From positions 1 through 9,989 of the forward strand of contig DAOUVM010000054.1 of NCBI GenBank assembly GCA_030667645.1: a stretch of DNA of 9,989 nt, in the 5' to 3' direction. Below, piece after piece: positions 1 to 7,115 of this stretch (its first letter is position 1; each line of letters begins with the position of its first letter). The notes under the pieces are model-generated. The model was given only the letters and a program-made list of their open reading frames with translations. It did not search any database and was not told the origin of the DNA. The stretch comes from Ardenticatenales bacterium. GTDB taxonomy: Bacteria; Chloroflexota; Anaerolineae; Promineifilales; UBA4811. The translations under genes and the position numbers were made by a program.

Positions 1-57
1 GCGAAGAAATCGGTCCGGGAGAACCGGCCGGTCAAGTTGAGCGAAGTCGACATCTGA
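1..57 (+). CDS. C-terminal end of a probable Gfo/Idh/MocA-family dehydrogenase (partial)
   Basis: An open frame enters from the left edge and ends at TGA 55-57, encoding 18 residues that finish ENRPVKLSEVDI. A basic stretch followed by GRPVKL/NRPVKL is a common C-terminal ending in Gfo/Idh/MocA oxidoreductases, the family that includes inositol 2-dehydrogenase (IolG). The genes that follow belong to an inositol/uronate route, and an inositol dehydrogenase would be the expected first enzyme there. Only 18 residues are visible, so the family is inferred from a short tail and from context. The nucleotide-binding and catalytic parts lie outside the window. Confidence 0.45.
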   Translation, partial: AKKSVRENRPVKLSEVDI

Positions 58-360
58 GACTCGTCGCGCGGCACAGGTGAGGCACAGAGCTTGTCATAAA
101 CAACTTGCGGTTTGTGATCCCTCTGGCCGTGAATCACCCTTGACAACGGGAACTTTTTTTCTCAAGTACGGAGCCTGAGGTTGAACGTATATGGGATGAA
201 CAGCAGGACAGCATGAGCGGCTCGTACCGGCGATGTGCGCCATCACCATCGGCCGCAGATCCACTCGAGCAGTAACCGATCAAGTGTTGGAATTCGCGCC
301 AATCTACGTCCAGTCCGATTTGCGGTCTGGATGCGTAGAGGCACAGTAGGGAGAAATGAG
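58..360. other. 303-nt spacer ahead of the creatininase-family gene
   Basis: This gap separates the partial dehydrogenase from the iolN-like gene. No convincing coding frame was found in it. A TTGACA hexamer at 140-145 is followed by a T-run at about 154-160, but no good -10 box lies 16-18 nt downstream, so a promoter cannot be called. A weak AAAC/GTTT dyad around 99-117 is too short to call an operator. A clear Shine-Dalgarno AGGGAG at 348-353 serves the next gene. Given its length, the gap may hold a promoter or regulator site for the operon, but nothing decisive is visible. Confidence 0.4.
348..353 (+). promoter_or_regulatory. Ribosome binding site fixing the iolN start
   Basis: AGGGAG sits 7 nt before ATG 361. 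It decides in favour of this start over the in-frame ATGs at 235 and 331, which have no comparable upstream purine-rich site. Confidence 0.65.
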
Positions 361-1485
361 ATGTCTAAGAAACCACTGCCACCAGGACTACTGGCCACTG
401 ACCAACCCGACCTGTTCTTTGAGGACAACACGGTCGGCCGCCTCAAAAAGGAGGTCTGGGAGTCCAGCGATGCTGAGATCGATACCATTCTGGCCGAGTA
501 CGGTATTCCCTCGCCGACAGAGTGGGGAAAGCCCGGTTCTTATATCCAGACCACCGTGCGCTGGCAGGTAGAGGAGAATCGGCGCAAGAACGATATCGTC
601 TTTGTTCCCATTGGCTGCACCGAGCTGCACGGCGCGCATCTTCCCAGCGCCTCGGATACCCTCTATGTCAGCCAGATCGTGGAAGGGTTGCGACGGTACA
701 CCGCCGCGCGAGGCGCGCCGGTGAACCTTGCCCTCCCGCCGCTCAACTATGGTTCCCACCCCTACCATCACATGGGTATGCCGGGCACCGTCCCCATTCG
801 TGAGAACGTGGCCCGCGAACTGCTGATAGACGTGATGTTGGGCCTGTGGAACGATGGCTTTCGCAAGCAGGTTTATATCAACAACCACGGCCATCTCTGG
901 ATGCTTGAATCAGCCATCCAGCAATTCATGAAGCGGTATCACCTGCCCGGCATCTTTCGCGTGATCGACTGGCACCGAGCCGTGCGCGAGTTCTTCCGCA
1001 CCACGGAAAAGGGCGGCCAACTGGATACCAACTTTGTCCACGCTGACGAGTCCGAAACCTCTCTGGGTCTGCTGCTCCATCCCGAGATGGTGGACATGGC
1101 GTACGCGGTGGACACTGAGGGTAAGAGCTACCTGCCCGAGGGCCATTTTGACAAATCGGTGGATCCCTTTAGCCGGCCGAGCCGGTGGTCGGAAGGCGAG
1201 GGCCACTTTGCTATCGAGATCGCCGCCACACCCGAAGGGGTGGTGGGCAAGGCGACCCATGGTGCGGCCGAAAAGGCCAAACGGCCCGTGGCTGCCATCC
1301 TGCGCTACCTCACCTTGCTCAACGACCAGATTCTGGAGGCCTTTCCGCCCGGGACCGTTCCCCCGGTCGACCAGGTCACCCTGCGCAGCGAGGACGAGAT
1401 GGAACCGTACCTGCGCGAGCCGCTGAGCGATGGCTGGAAGCCGGTCTACGGCCTGCCTCGCATTGGGCAGGATTCTCACTCTTAG
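361..1485 (+). CDS. iolN: Creatininase-family hydrolase, probable diketo-inositol hydrolase (IolN-like)
   Basis: The 374-residue product belongs to the creatininase amidohydrolase family. Visible motifs are PIGCTELHGAHLPSASD (83-99), with likely metal ligands E88, H90 and D99; PPLNYGSHPYHHMGMPGTV (126-144), the family pattern of a GTV/GTI strand after an H-rich loop; NNHGH (174-178) in place of the usual NGHGGN; and HADESETS (227-234). About 75 residues precede the first motif, so it is longer than classical creatininases (around 260 aa). Known family members open rings hydrolytically. In the Thermotoga-type inositol pathway IolN converts a diketo-inositol to 5-keto-L-gluconate, and the IolO-like epimerase for that product lies downstream. 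The frame is open back to an ATG at 235, but ATG 361 is preferred: it has AGGGAG 7 nt upstream and the 42 extra residues resemble no domain. The family is firm; the exact substrate is inferred from context. Confidence 0.8.
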   Translation: MSKKPLPPGLLATDQPDLFFEDNTVGRLKKEVWESSDAEIDTILAEYGIPSPTEWGKPGSYIQTTVRWQVEENRRKNDIVFVPIGCTELHGAHLPSASDTLYVSQIVEGLRRYTAARGAPVNLALPPLNYGSHPYHHMGMPGTVPIRENVARELLIDVMLGLWNDGFRKQVYINNHGHLWMLESAIQQFMKRYHLPGIFRVIDWHRAVREFFRTTEKGGQLDTNFVHADESETSLGLLLHPEMVDMAYAVDTEGKSYLPEGHFDKSVDPFSRPSRWSEGEGHFAIEIAATPEGVVGKATHGAAEKAKRPVAAILRYLTLLNDQILEAFPPGTVPPVDQVTLRSEDEMEPYLREPLSDGWKPVYGLPRIGQDSHS

Positions 1486-1689
1486 CGTGTCGTGGATTGG
1501 GATGGCGGGTAATGTTCGGCCGGACTCTCCCCACCGCAGTGGAGCAGCCCCAGAGTGCCATTGTCTCAGCAGTGGTCGCGTGACTGGGGATGGGAAGACT
1601 CCTGCCGGACATGCCGCCGCACACCCGGAGATTGAAGCGTTCAAGAAGATTGGGAAGCTGAGCACCGGTAGCCATCAAGTGAGGTAGAA

Positions 1690-2313
1690 ATGGCCAAGAA
1701 GGTTTTTGTATCGTTCGTGCTTGACGAGACTGGCTCAATGCAAGTATGCAAGAAAGAGACGATTGATGGGTACAATGAATACGTCAATAAGCTCGCTCAA
1801 GAGCACAAGAACGTCCGGTTTACCTTGACGCAGTTCAACGCAAACAAGCTGCAAGTAGTTCATGATGCCGTCAAGATTGGCCAAGTGCCAGAGATGACGG
1901 GAGAGACCTATAGACCGGATGATTTGACGCCGCTGTATGATGCGATTGCTACCACCATAAGACGCACGGAGATCAAGGCGGGGAAGGACTCTGTGTTGTT
2001 TATCGTCATGACAGATGGTGAGGAGAATGCTTCCAAAGAGCACGATTTCAAGTCGGTGCAAGCGCTCATTGAAGAAAAGAGCGATTGGACATTCGTGTAC
2101 CTGGGCGCCAATCAGGATGCGTGGGCAGTTGGGACAAAGATGGGAATTGCGGCCGGAAATACGATGAGTTATGCGCAAAGCAAGACCGGAGAAACCATGT
2201 CGGCAATGACCCAGGCCTCTTCTCGCTTTGTGACACAAGCTGCCGAGTCGGATGATCACAGGACAGAGAACTTTTGGAAGGACGCAAATATCGACGAGAA
2301 TGACTTGAAATAG
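1690..2313 (+). CDS. Small von Willebrand factor A (VWA) domain protein
   Basis: This 207-residue protein is essentially a single VWA domain. A hydrophobic first strand (KVFVSFVL, 4-11) leads into the MIDAS motif D12-E-T14-G-S16-M, a DxTxS form of DxSxS. Further MIDAS parts are T80 in LTPLYDA and D109 in VMTDGEEN. It ends with WTFVYLGANQDAWAV and a polar tail. There is no signal peptide or membrane segment, so it should be cytoplasmic. Stand-alone proteins of this kind are common in bacteria and phages and have no settled function; VWA domains usually mediate metal-dependent protein binding. GAGG at 1681-1684 serves as its ribosome site. Base composition is visibly lower in GC than the flanking enzyme genes, with many AAG/AAA/GAG/ATT codons. 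It sits between iolN and iolO with 204-nt and 140-nt spacers, unlike the packed genes downstream. I read it as an acquired gene unrelated to the pathway. Confidence 0.85.
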   Translation: MAKKVFVSFVLDETGSMQVCKKETIDGYNEYVNKLAQEHKNVRFTLTQFNANKLQVVHDAVKIGQVPEMTGETYRPDDLTPLYDAIATTIRRTEIKAGKDSVLFIVMTDGEENASKEHDFKSVQALIEEKSDWTFVYLGANQDAWAVGTKMGIAAGNTMSYAQSKTGETMSAMTQASSRFVTQAAESDDHRTENFWKDANIDENDLK

Positions 2314-2453
2314 GATCCGCGACAGAGGTGTTTCCGGTATCGTTCATAGCATCCAAGTGAATTGCAGCGTCCGACTGGCACAGCTTGATTTCTCTATCTC
2401 TCGCCAGTGTCGTGCCCAGTCTCGTGTCTGAATTCCTTTGAAAGGGTCTCCAT

Positions 2454-3308
2454 ATGAAGCTTAGTATAGTCCTCTCCACACACACAGCCCAGTTTCAGGC
2501 GGTGGCTTTCAAGGGGGACTTTGAGTCCAACGTCGCCAAGATCGCCGGCATGGGCTACGATGGCGTAGAGTTGGCCATCCGCGATCCCGGGCTGGTCGAC
2601 GCCGGCGAGTTGCTGCGCGTCGTATCGAACCATGGCCTGGAGGTCCCGGCCATAGGCACCGGCCAGGCCTGGGGCGAAGAGGGGCTCTCCTTCACCGACC
2701 CGGACCCGGCCGTGCGGGCGGCCGCTATCGACCGAGTCAAGGCCCATGTCCCCCTGGCGGCTCGGCTGGGAACGGCCTGCGGTGAGCACAATCGAACTGC
2801 TATCATCATCGGCCTGCTGCGCGGGATCGTCAAACCGGGCGTGACCCACGGTCAGGCGATGGCGTGGTTGGTCGATGCACTGCAGGTGTGCTGTGCGGCC
2901 GCGGGCGCGGTACGGATTGCACTTGAGCCCATCAACCGCTACGAGACCACGCTGATCAACACCGTCGACCAGGGGCTGGAACTGGTGGAGCAGGTCGGCG
3001 CAGACAATATGGGCCTCCTGCTGGACACCTTTCACATGAACATCGAAGATGCCGTCATTGAGGACAGCATCCGCGCCTGCGGCGACCGCATCTTTCACTT
3101 TCATGTCGCCGACTCTAACCGATGGTACCCGGGCGCCGGGCACCTCGACTTTGGGTCCATCCTGGATGCCCTCTTGACCACCGGTTATCAGGGCTTTGTA
3201 TCCGGGGAGTTCATGCCCCTGCCTGACGCCGATACGGGAGCCGAGAAGAGCATCGGCCATCTGCGCCAGATCGCTGGAACGACGGCCGCTGTGGGTCCAA
3301 AATCATGA
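2454..3308 (+). CDS. iolO: 5-keto-L-gluconate epimerase (IolO-like TIM barrel)
   Basis: The 284-residue product is an AP-endonuclease-2/xylose-isomerase-like TIM barrel sugar epimerase. It closely resembles the Thermotoga maritima inositol-locus epimerase as I remember it, in the N-terminal MKLSIVLST, GYDGVELAIRDP (34-45), AIGTGQAW (66-73), LEPINRYET (157-165), LLDTFHMNIE (189-198) and FHFHVADSNRW (214-224). The likely metal ligands are E158, D191, H217 and E252, the standard Glu-Asp-His-Glu set of the fold. In the Thermotoga pathway IolO converts 5-keto-L-gluconate to D-tagaturonate, joining inositol breakdown to the hexuronate pathway; the uronate genes directly downstream fit this exactly. 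About eight residues (108-115) seem to be extra before the IIIGLLRG strand. ATG 2454 has AAAGGG at 2441-2446. Its stop overlaps the next start in ATGA. A generic hydroxypyruvate-isomerase-like role is the less likely alternative. Confidence 0.85.
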   Translation: MKLSIVLSTHTAQFQAVAFKGDFESNVAKIAGMGYDGVELAIRDPGLVDAGELLRVVSNHGLEVPAIGTGQAWGEEGLSFTDPDPAVRAAAIDRVKAHVPLAARLGTACGEHNRTAIIIGLLRGIVKPGVTHGQAMAWLVDALQVCCAAAGAVRIALEPINRYETTLINTVDQGLELVEQVGADNMGLLLDTFHMNIEDAVIEDSIRACGDRIFHFHVADSNRWYPGAGHLDFGSILDALLTTGYQGFVSGEFMPLPDADTGAEKSIGHLRQIAGTTAAVGPKS

Positions 3309-4756
3309 CACACGCAAAATGGCGCCTCCTCCCTGACCGGTACTTTGACCCCGATCCCGCGCAGCGGCGGATCGCGCGCCAGTTGTACGAATCGGTGGCT
3401 GATCTGCCTATCATCAGCCCGCATGGTCATGTGGATCCCAGCCTCTTTGCCGATGAAAACACCACCTTTGGCACTCCAGCCGAGTTGTTCATCATCCCTG
3501 ACCACTATGTATTTCGAATGGTCTACTCGCACGGAGTCCCGTTGGAGGCCTTGGGAGTTCCCAAGGGAACCGGGGAGCAGGATCATCGCAAGATCTGGCA
3601 GACCTTCGCCGACCATTTCTACCTATTTCGAGGGACGCCAACCGGCGTCTGGCTGGCTTTCATGCTGCAGGTGGTCATGGGTGTGGAGATCAAGCTGTCC
3701 GGGGCGACCGCCCAGGTTATCTACGACCAACTCGAGGAGACACTGGCCTCGCCCGAAATGCGGCCGCGTGCGATGTTTGACCGCTTTGGCATCGAGGTGC
3801 TCTGCACCACGGATTTCGCGGCCGATTCGCTGTGTCACCATCAGGCCATCCGGGCCTCTGATTGGGGAGGGGACATCAGACCCACGTTCCGTCCCGATGA
3901 TGTGATTCACCTCTTGCGGCCGAACTGGCGAAGCAACCTCGACGCCGTGAGTGATTGCACCGGGATCGAGATCATCTCGTACCGCACTCTGATCCAGGCG
4001 CTGGAGGAGCGACGTGCTTTCTTCCAAGCGATGGGCGCGGTTGCCACCGATAGCGATGGCACTACTCTGAGTACCGGCGAGTTGTCCCCAACCGAGGCGG
4101 ATCGGATATTCCAGCGCGCGCTCAAGGCCGAGGCAACGGCGGAGGACGCGGCCCGTTTCTTTGGCCACATGCTGATGGAGAGCGCCCGCATGAGCATTGA
4201 GGATGGACTGGTGATGCAGGTGCATTTTGGCTCCTATCGTAATCACAACCAGCCGCTTTATGACCGCCTTGGTCCCGATATGGGCTGCGACATCCCCATC
4301 CAGGCCGAATTTACTCGCAATCTGCGCGAGTTGCTGAACAAGTATGGCAACGACCCCCGGCTCACCTTTGTCGCTTTCACGCTGGACGAATCCACCTACT
4401 CCCGCGAACTCGCACCCCTGGCCGGGCACTATCCCGCCCTGAAGGTCGGTCCCGCCTGGTGGTTCCACGACAGCATCAACGGCATGACGCGCTACCGGCA
4501 GCAGGTAATCGAGACAGCGGGCCTGTATAATACGGTAGGTTTCATAGACGATACACGTTCCTTTCCCTCGATCCCGGCCCGTCACGACCTATCCCGGCGG
4601 GTGGATGCCAACTGGATCGCTGGCCTGGTAGTGCGGGGCATTGTGGACATGGAGGATGGCCACGAGATGATCCTGGATACGGCTTATCGTCTCGCCAAGA
4701 GGGCCTATGGATTTAGTTGCGATGGAAAGGGCGGTCCTTTCCCTTCTGGAGAGTGA
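3305..4756 (+). CDS. uxaC: Uronate isomerase (glucuronate isomerase), UxaC family
   Basis: The 483-residue protein matches the uronate isomerase branch of the amidohydrolase superfamily and is near the usual length of about 470. The amidohydrolase HxH metal motif is PHGHVDP (39-45; H40, H42). Other family landmarks are CTTDFA (167-172, where the E. coli enzyme has TTDDP), MQVHFGSYRNHN (304-315), GPAWWFHDS (382-390) and GFIDDTRSF followed by RHDLSRR (412-432). The enzyme interconverts D-glucuronate with D-fructuronate and D-galacturonate with D-tagaturonate in the cytoplasm, and the reaction is reversible. It starts inside the 4-nt ATGA overlap with the iolO stop and ends 3 nt before uxaE, so the three genes are surely co-translated. 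In this operon it can feed external uronates into the route or return tagaturonate/fructuronate to aldouronates. The family is confident; the preferred uronate is unknown. Confidence 0.9.
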   Translation: MTHAKWRLLPDRYFDPDPAQRRIARQLYESVADLPIISPHGHVDPSLFADENTTFGTPAELFIIPDHYVFRMVYSHGVPLEALGVPKGTGEQDHRKIWQTFADHFYLFRGTPTGVWLAFMLQVVMGVEIKLSGATAQVIYDQLEETLASPEMRPRAMFDRFGIEVLCTTDFAADSLCHHQAIRASDWGGDIRPTFRPDDVIHLLRPNWRSNLDAVSDCTGIEIISYRTLIQALEERRAFFQAMGAVATDSDGTTLSTGELSPTEADRIFQRALKAEATAEDAARFFGHMLMESARMSIEDGLVMQVHFGSYRNHNQPLYDRLGPDMGCDIPIQAEFTRNLRELLNKYGNDPRLTFVAFTLDESTYSRELAPLAGHYPALKVGPAWWFHDSINGMTRYRQQVIETAGLYNTVGFIDDTRSFPSIPARHDLSRRVDANWIAGLVVRGIVDMEDGHEMILDTAYRLAKRAYGFSCDGKGGPFPSGE

Positions 4757-4759
4757 AAC

Positions 4760-6217
4760 ATGGACTTGGAACGCTTGGCCGGCATGCCGGTTTACCCCCA
4801 GTCGGTAGTTGAGGCCGGCGGCAGTACCTTTTTTCTCGCCCGCGATGCTCGCGGCCGACGCCTGGGGATTCTGGGTGCCGCGCATGGCTTTGGAGGAGGC
4901 GAACAGAGCCCAGGCGGGGTAACCTTCTGCCCGCTGACGGCGGCCAATGCGGCCGCCATGCGGGACAGGATGCCCTGGCTCCGCCCTCAGCCTCTCGGCT
5001 TGGCGACCTCGGCCGGTTGCGGCGACCGGCTCGGCCTGGCGACGCCGGGTCACCTTCGCGCCGTGCGCCAGGCGGGCGACATCGCTCCGATCCTCGCCCA
5101 GCAATCGATGCGCGAGAATGCTCGCACCGGCCGGACGCCGCAAAACGTGATGGACGATGCCCTCTGGGGCATTTTCCAGGAAGGGTGGCGGGACGCGTGG
5201 GGAGCGGACGCCGATCACCTGAAAACGATCGATGAGATAGATCTGTGTCTGGCGGCCGGTTATACCTTCTTTACCATCGACCCCGGCGACCATGTGAACA
5301 ACAGGGCCCACACCGCTTCCCTGGAAGAGTTGAAGGGCATGATCCACGCCCTTCCGTGGGATCTGTTGGAAGACTCACCGGAAGGTTTGCACACGCGCTA
5401 CCTCGGTCGTCAGTTTCGTGTAGAGAGTTTTACGCTAGAGTTCCGCGAGACGACACTGGCGCGGGCGGCCGCCAAGTACGGCCGGGCTTTGGCCCACACC
5501 GTCCGCATGTACCGGCATCTCGCGGCCCAGAGCCAGAGCTTTGAACTGGAAATGTCGGTGGATGAGACCGAGGCGCCGACCTCTGTTGAGGAGCACTTTT
5601 ATGTCGCCACCGAACTCAAACGGCTCGGGGTCGAGTGGGTGAGTCTTGCCCCGCGATACATCGGCCGATTCGAAAAGGGCGTCGACTATATTGGGGATCT
5701 GGTCGAGTTCGAGACCGAGTTCGCTCAACATGCCGCCGTCGCCAGGACGCTGGGGCCGTACAAGCTCAGCATCCATTCTGGCTCTGACAAGTTCACCATC
5801 TATCCGATTGTGGCCCGGCACACTCGCGGACTGGTCCACCTCAAGACGGCCGGGACCAGCTACCTGGAGGCTCTGCGGTCGCTGGCGGTGACAGAGCCCG
5901 ATCTGTTTCGCTCTATCCTGGCCTATGCTATGGAGCGATACCCGGACGACCGGGCAACCTACCACGTCTCGGCCGAATTGGGCCGGGTGCCCGATTCCGG
6001 GGTCCTGCCGGCCGGAGAACTGCCCGGTTTGTTGGATCAATTCGATGTGCGGCAGGTGCTGCACGTCACATTTGGCTCCGCGCTTGACCGTTTTGGAATC
6101 GAACTACTCGCCGTCCTTGATAGGCACGAAGAGGCTCACTATGCAGCGCTGATTGCGCACTTTGGACGGCATCTATCACCTTTCGCCGAGAACACGGGAG
6201 GATTGGCTCATGACTGA
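4760..6217 (+). CDS. uxaE: D-tagaturonate epimerase (UxaE-like)
   Basis: The 485-residue product matches the UxaE tagaturonate epimerase family in length and motifs. Visible features are FTIDPGDHVNN (171-181), the ELEMSVDETEAPT strand (262-274), KLSIHSGSDKFTIYP (335-349) and GLVHLKTAGTSYLEALR (357-373), then a conserved C-terminal VTFGSALDRFG. In Thermotoga UxaE is a metal-dependent epimerase that turns D-tagaturonate into D-fructuronate, replacing the tagaturonate reductase/altronate route of E. coli. I did not see UxaA or UxaB here, which agrees with that bypass. Acidic and histidine residues in the listed motifs (for example D268, E269, H339 and D343) are plausible metal or substrate ligands, but this is a guess. 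GGAGAG just inside the uxaC end acts as ribosome site, the start lies 3 nt after the uxaC stop, and its end overlaps the next gene by 8 nt. Confidence 0.85.
   Translation: MDLERLAGMPVYPQSVVEAGGSTFFLARDARGRRLGILGAAHGFGGGEQSPGGVTFCPLTAANAAAMRDRMPWLRPQPLGLATSAGCGDRLGLATPGHLRAVRQAGDIAPILAQQSMRENARTGRTPQNVMDDALWGIFQEGWRDAWGADADHLKTIDEIDLCLAAGYTFFTIDPGDHVNNRAHTASLEELKGMIHALPWDLLEDSPEGLHTRYLGRQFRVESFTLEFRETTLARAAAKYGRALAHTVRMYRHLAAQSQSFELEMSVDETEAPTSVEEHFYVATELKRLGVEWVSLAPRYIGRFEKGVDYIGDLVEFETEFAQHAAVARTLGPYKLSIHSGSDKFTIYPIVARHTRGLVHLKTAGTSYLEALRSLAVTEPDLFRSILAYAMERYPDDRATYHVSAELGRVPDSGVLPAGELPGLLDQFDVRQVLHVTFGSALDRFGIELLAVLDRHEEAHYAALIAHFGRHLSPFAENTGGLAHD
6196..6202 (+). promoter_or_regulatory. Ribosome binding site fixing the GalU-like start
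   Basis: GGGAGGA lies inside the uxaE coding region, 7 nt before ATG 6210. It sets the start of the nucleotidyltransferase there and not at the in-frame ATG 6153, and it points to translational coupling with uxaE. Confidence 0.7.
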
Positions 6218-7115
6218 ACCGATAACCAAGGCAATCATCCCGGCCGCCGGGCTGGGGACGCGCCTATTGCCGGCCACCAAGTCGCAACCCAAGGAGATGT
6301 TGCCGGTAGGGCGCAAGCCGGTGCTGCAATACGTGGTGGAGGAATTGCAGGCAGCCGGCCTCCGTCAGTTGCTCATGATCACCGGCCGGCGCAAGAGGAC
6401 GATTGAGGACCACTTTGATGTGGATCCCGTGCTCGTGGCGGCGCTGAAACAGGCCGGCAATGAAGCGCTATTGGGTGACCTGGCTTATATCGAGGGAGAA
6501 TCTCGTTTCTTTTACACCCGGCAGAGTGCGCCCAAGGGACTGGGGCACGCGGTTTCACTGGGCGCCGATTTCGCCGGCAGTGATCACTGCGTGGTGGCTC
6601 TGGGGGATTCGCTCATCGCGGCAACCGACCCCGCTGCGCCGCTGCAAGCCATGATCACGGCCCACCGCCACCTGGGAGCGGCCGCCACCATTGCCGTCGA
6701 AAAGGTGCCGGTCGAAGAGACCTTTCGTTACGGTATCGTCAGCACCTCCGCGAACACCGAGCCTCTCCCCGGTGAACCGGTGGCAATGACCGACATTGTG
6801 GAAAAGCCGCGGGCCGGAACCGCTCCCACCAGCCTGGCGGTGGCGGCGCGTTATGTCTTTAGCCCCGCCATCTTTGAGGCTCTGGATCGTACCGTTCCCG
6901 ATAGAGGTGGAGAGATACAGCTATCTGACGCGATCAGATTGCTCATCCAGATGGGACAGCCGGTCTACGCCTGGCTTCTCTCTCCTGACCAGGTTCGCTA
7001 TGACGTGGGCAACTTTGAGAGCTACTTTCGCACCTTTTTTGACTTTGCCCTCGCTGATGAACGATACGGGTATATGGTGCGCAAGTACATCAAGGCCAAG
7101 GCGTATGAGCTCTGA
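6210..7115 (+). CDS. galU: GalU-like UDP-sugar pyrophosphorylase (UTP:sugar-1-phosphate uridylyltransferase)
   Basis: The 301-residue product has the full GalU signature. The nucleotide-binding loop is PAAGLGTRLLPATKSQPKEM (11-30), with a basic KEMLP continuation. KGLGHAV is at 109-115, LGDSLI at 131-136, DIVEKP with the phosphate-binding K199, GGEIQLSDAI (233-242) and YDVGNF (264-269). GalU enzymes couple UTP with glucose-1-phosphate to make UDP-glucose; relatives use other sugar-1-phosphates. Residue 134 is Ser where many GalU-type enzymes carry a second Asp (LGDD), while the first Asp, D133, is kept. ATG 6210 was chosen because residue 7 onward is the conserved N-terminus and GGGAGGA stands 7 nt upstream. 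It overlaps uxaE by 8 nt and the kinase gene by 11 nt. That packing inside a uronate operon suggests a partnership with the kinase, possibly on uronate-1-phosphate. The family call is firm; the sugar is open. Confidence 0.88.
   Translation: MTEPITKAIIPAAGLGTRLLPATKSQPKEMLPVGRKPVLQYVVEELQAAGLRQLLMITGRRKRTIEDHFDVDPVLVAALKQAGNEALLGDLAYIEGESRFFYTRQSAPKGLGHAVSLGADFAGSDHCVVALGDSLIAATDPAAPLQAMITAHRHLGAAATIAVEKVPVEETFRYGIVSTSANTEPLPGEPVAMTDIVEKPRAGTAPTSLAVAARYVFSPAIFEALDRTVPDRGGEIQLSDAIRLLIQMGQPVYAWLLSPDQVRYDVGNFESYFRTFFDFALADERYGYMVRKYIKAKAYEL

Noticed and set aside
140..168. Possible sigma-70 promoter with TTGACA at 140-145
   Set aside because: No acceptable -10 hexamer lies at 16-18 nt spacing; CAAGTA/AAGTAC are poor matches.
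235..360. Longer N-terminus for the creatininase-family gene starting at ATG 235
   Set aside because: The 42 extra residues look non-protein-like, no ribosome site precedes 235, and AGGGAG fits ATG 361.
1486..1689. Possible gene fragment ending AHPEIEAFKKIGKL before the VWA gene
   Set aside because: A short protein-like run in one frame only, with no start, no recognised family and a frame shared with low-complexity translation; not enough to call a pseudogene.
2394..3260. Long minus-strand frame opposite iolO (and similar ones at 3623-4585, 4589-5347 and 7879-8892)
   Set aside because: These are shadows in high-GC DNA; their translations show no family motifs and the + strand genes are clear.
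6153..6209. Extended GalU-like start at ATG 6153
   Set aside because: The added 19 residues are uxaE coding sequence read in another frame; GGGAGGA and the conserved N-terminus point to 6210.
6796..7104. Extended GHMP kinase start at ATG 6796
   Set aside because: This stretch is galU coding sequence in another frame with Arg/Ser/Trp-rich translation and no domain; motif 1 begins soon after ATG 7105.
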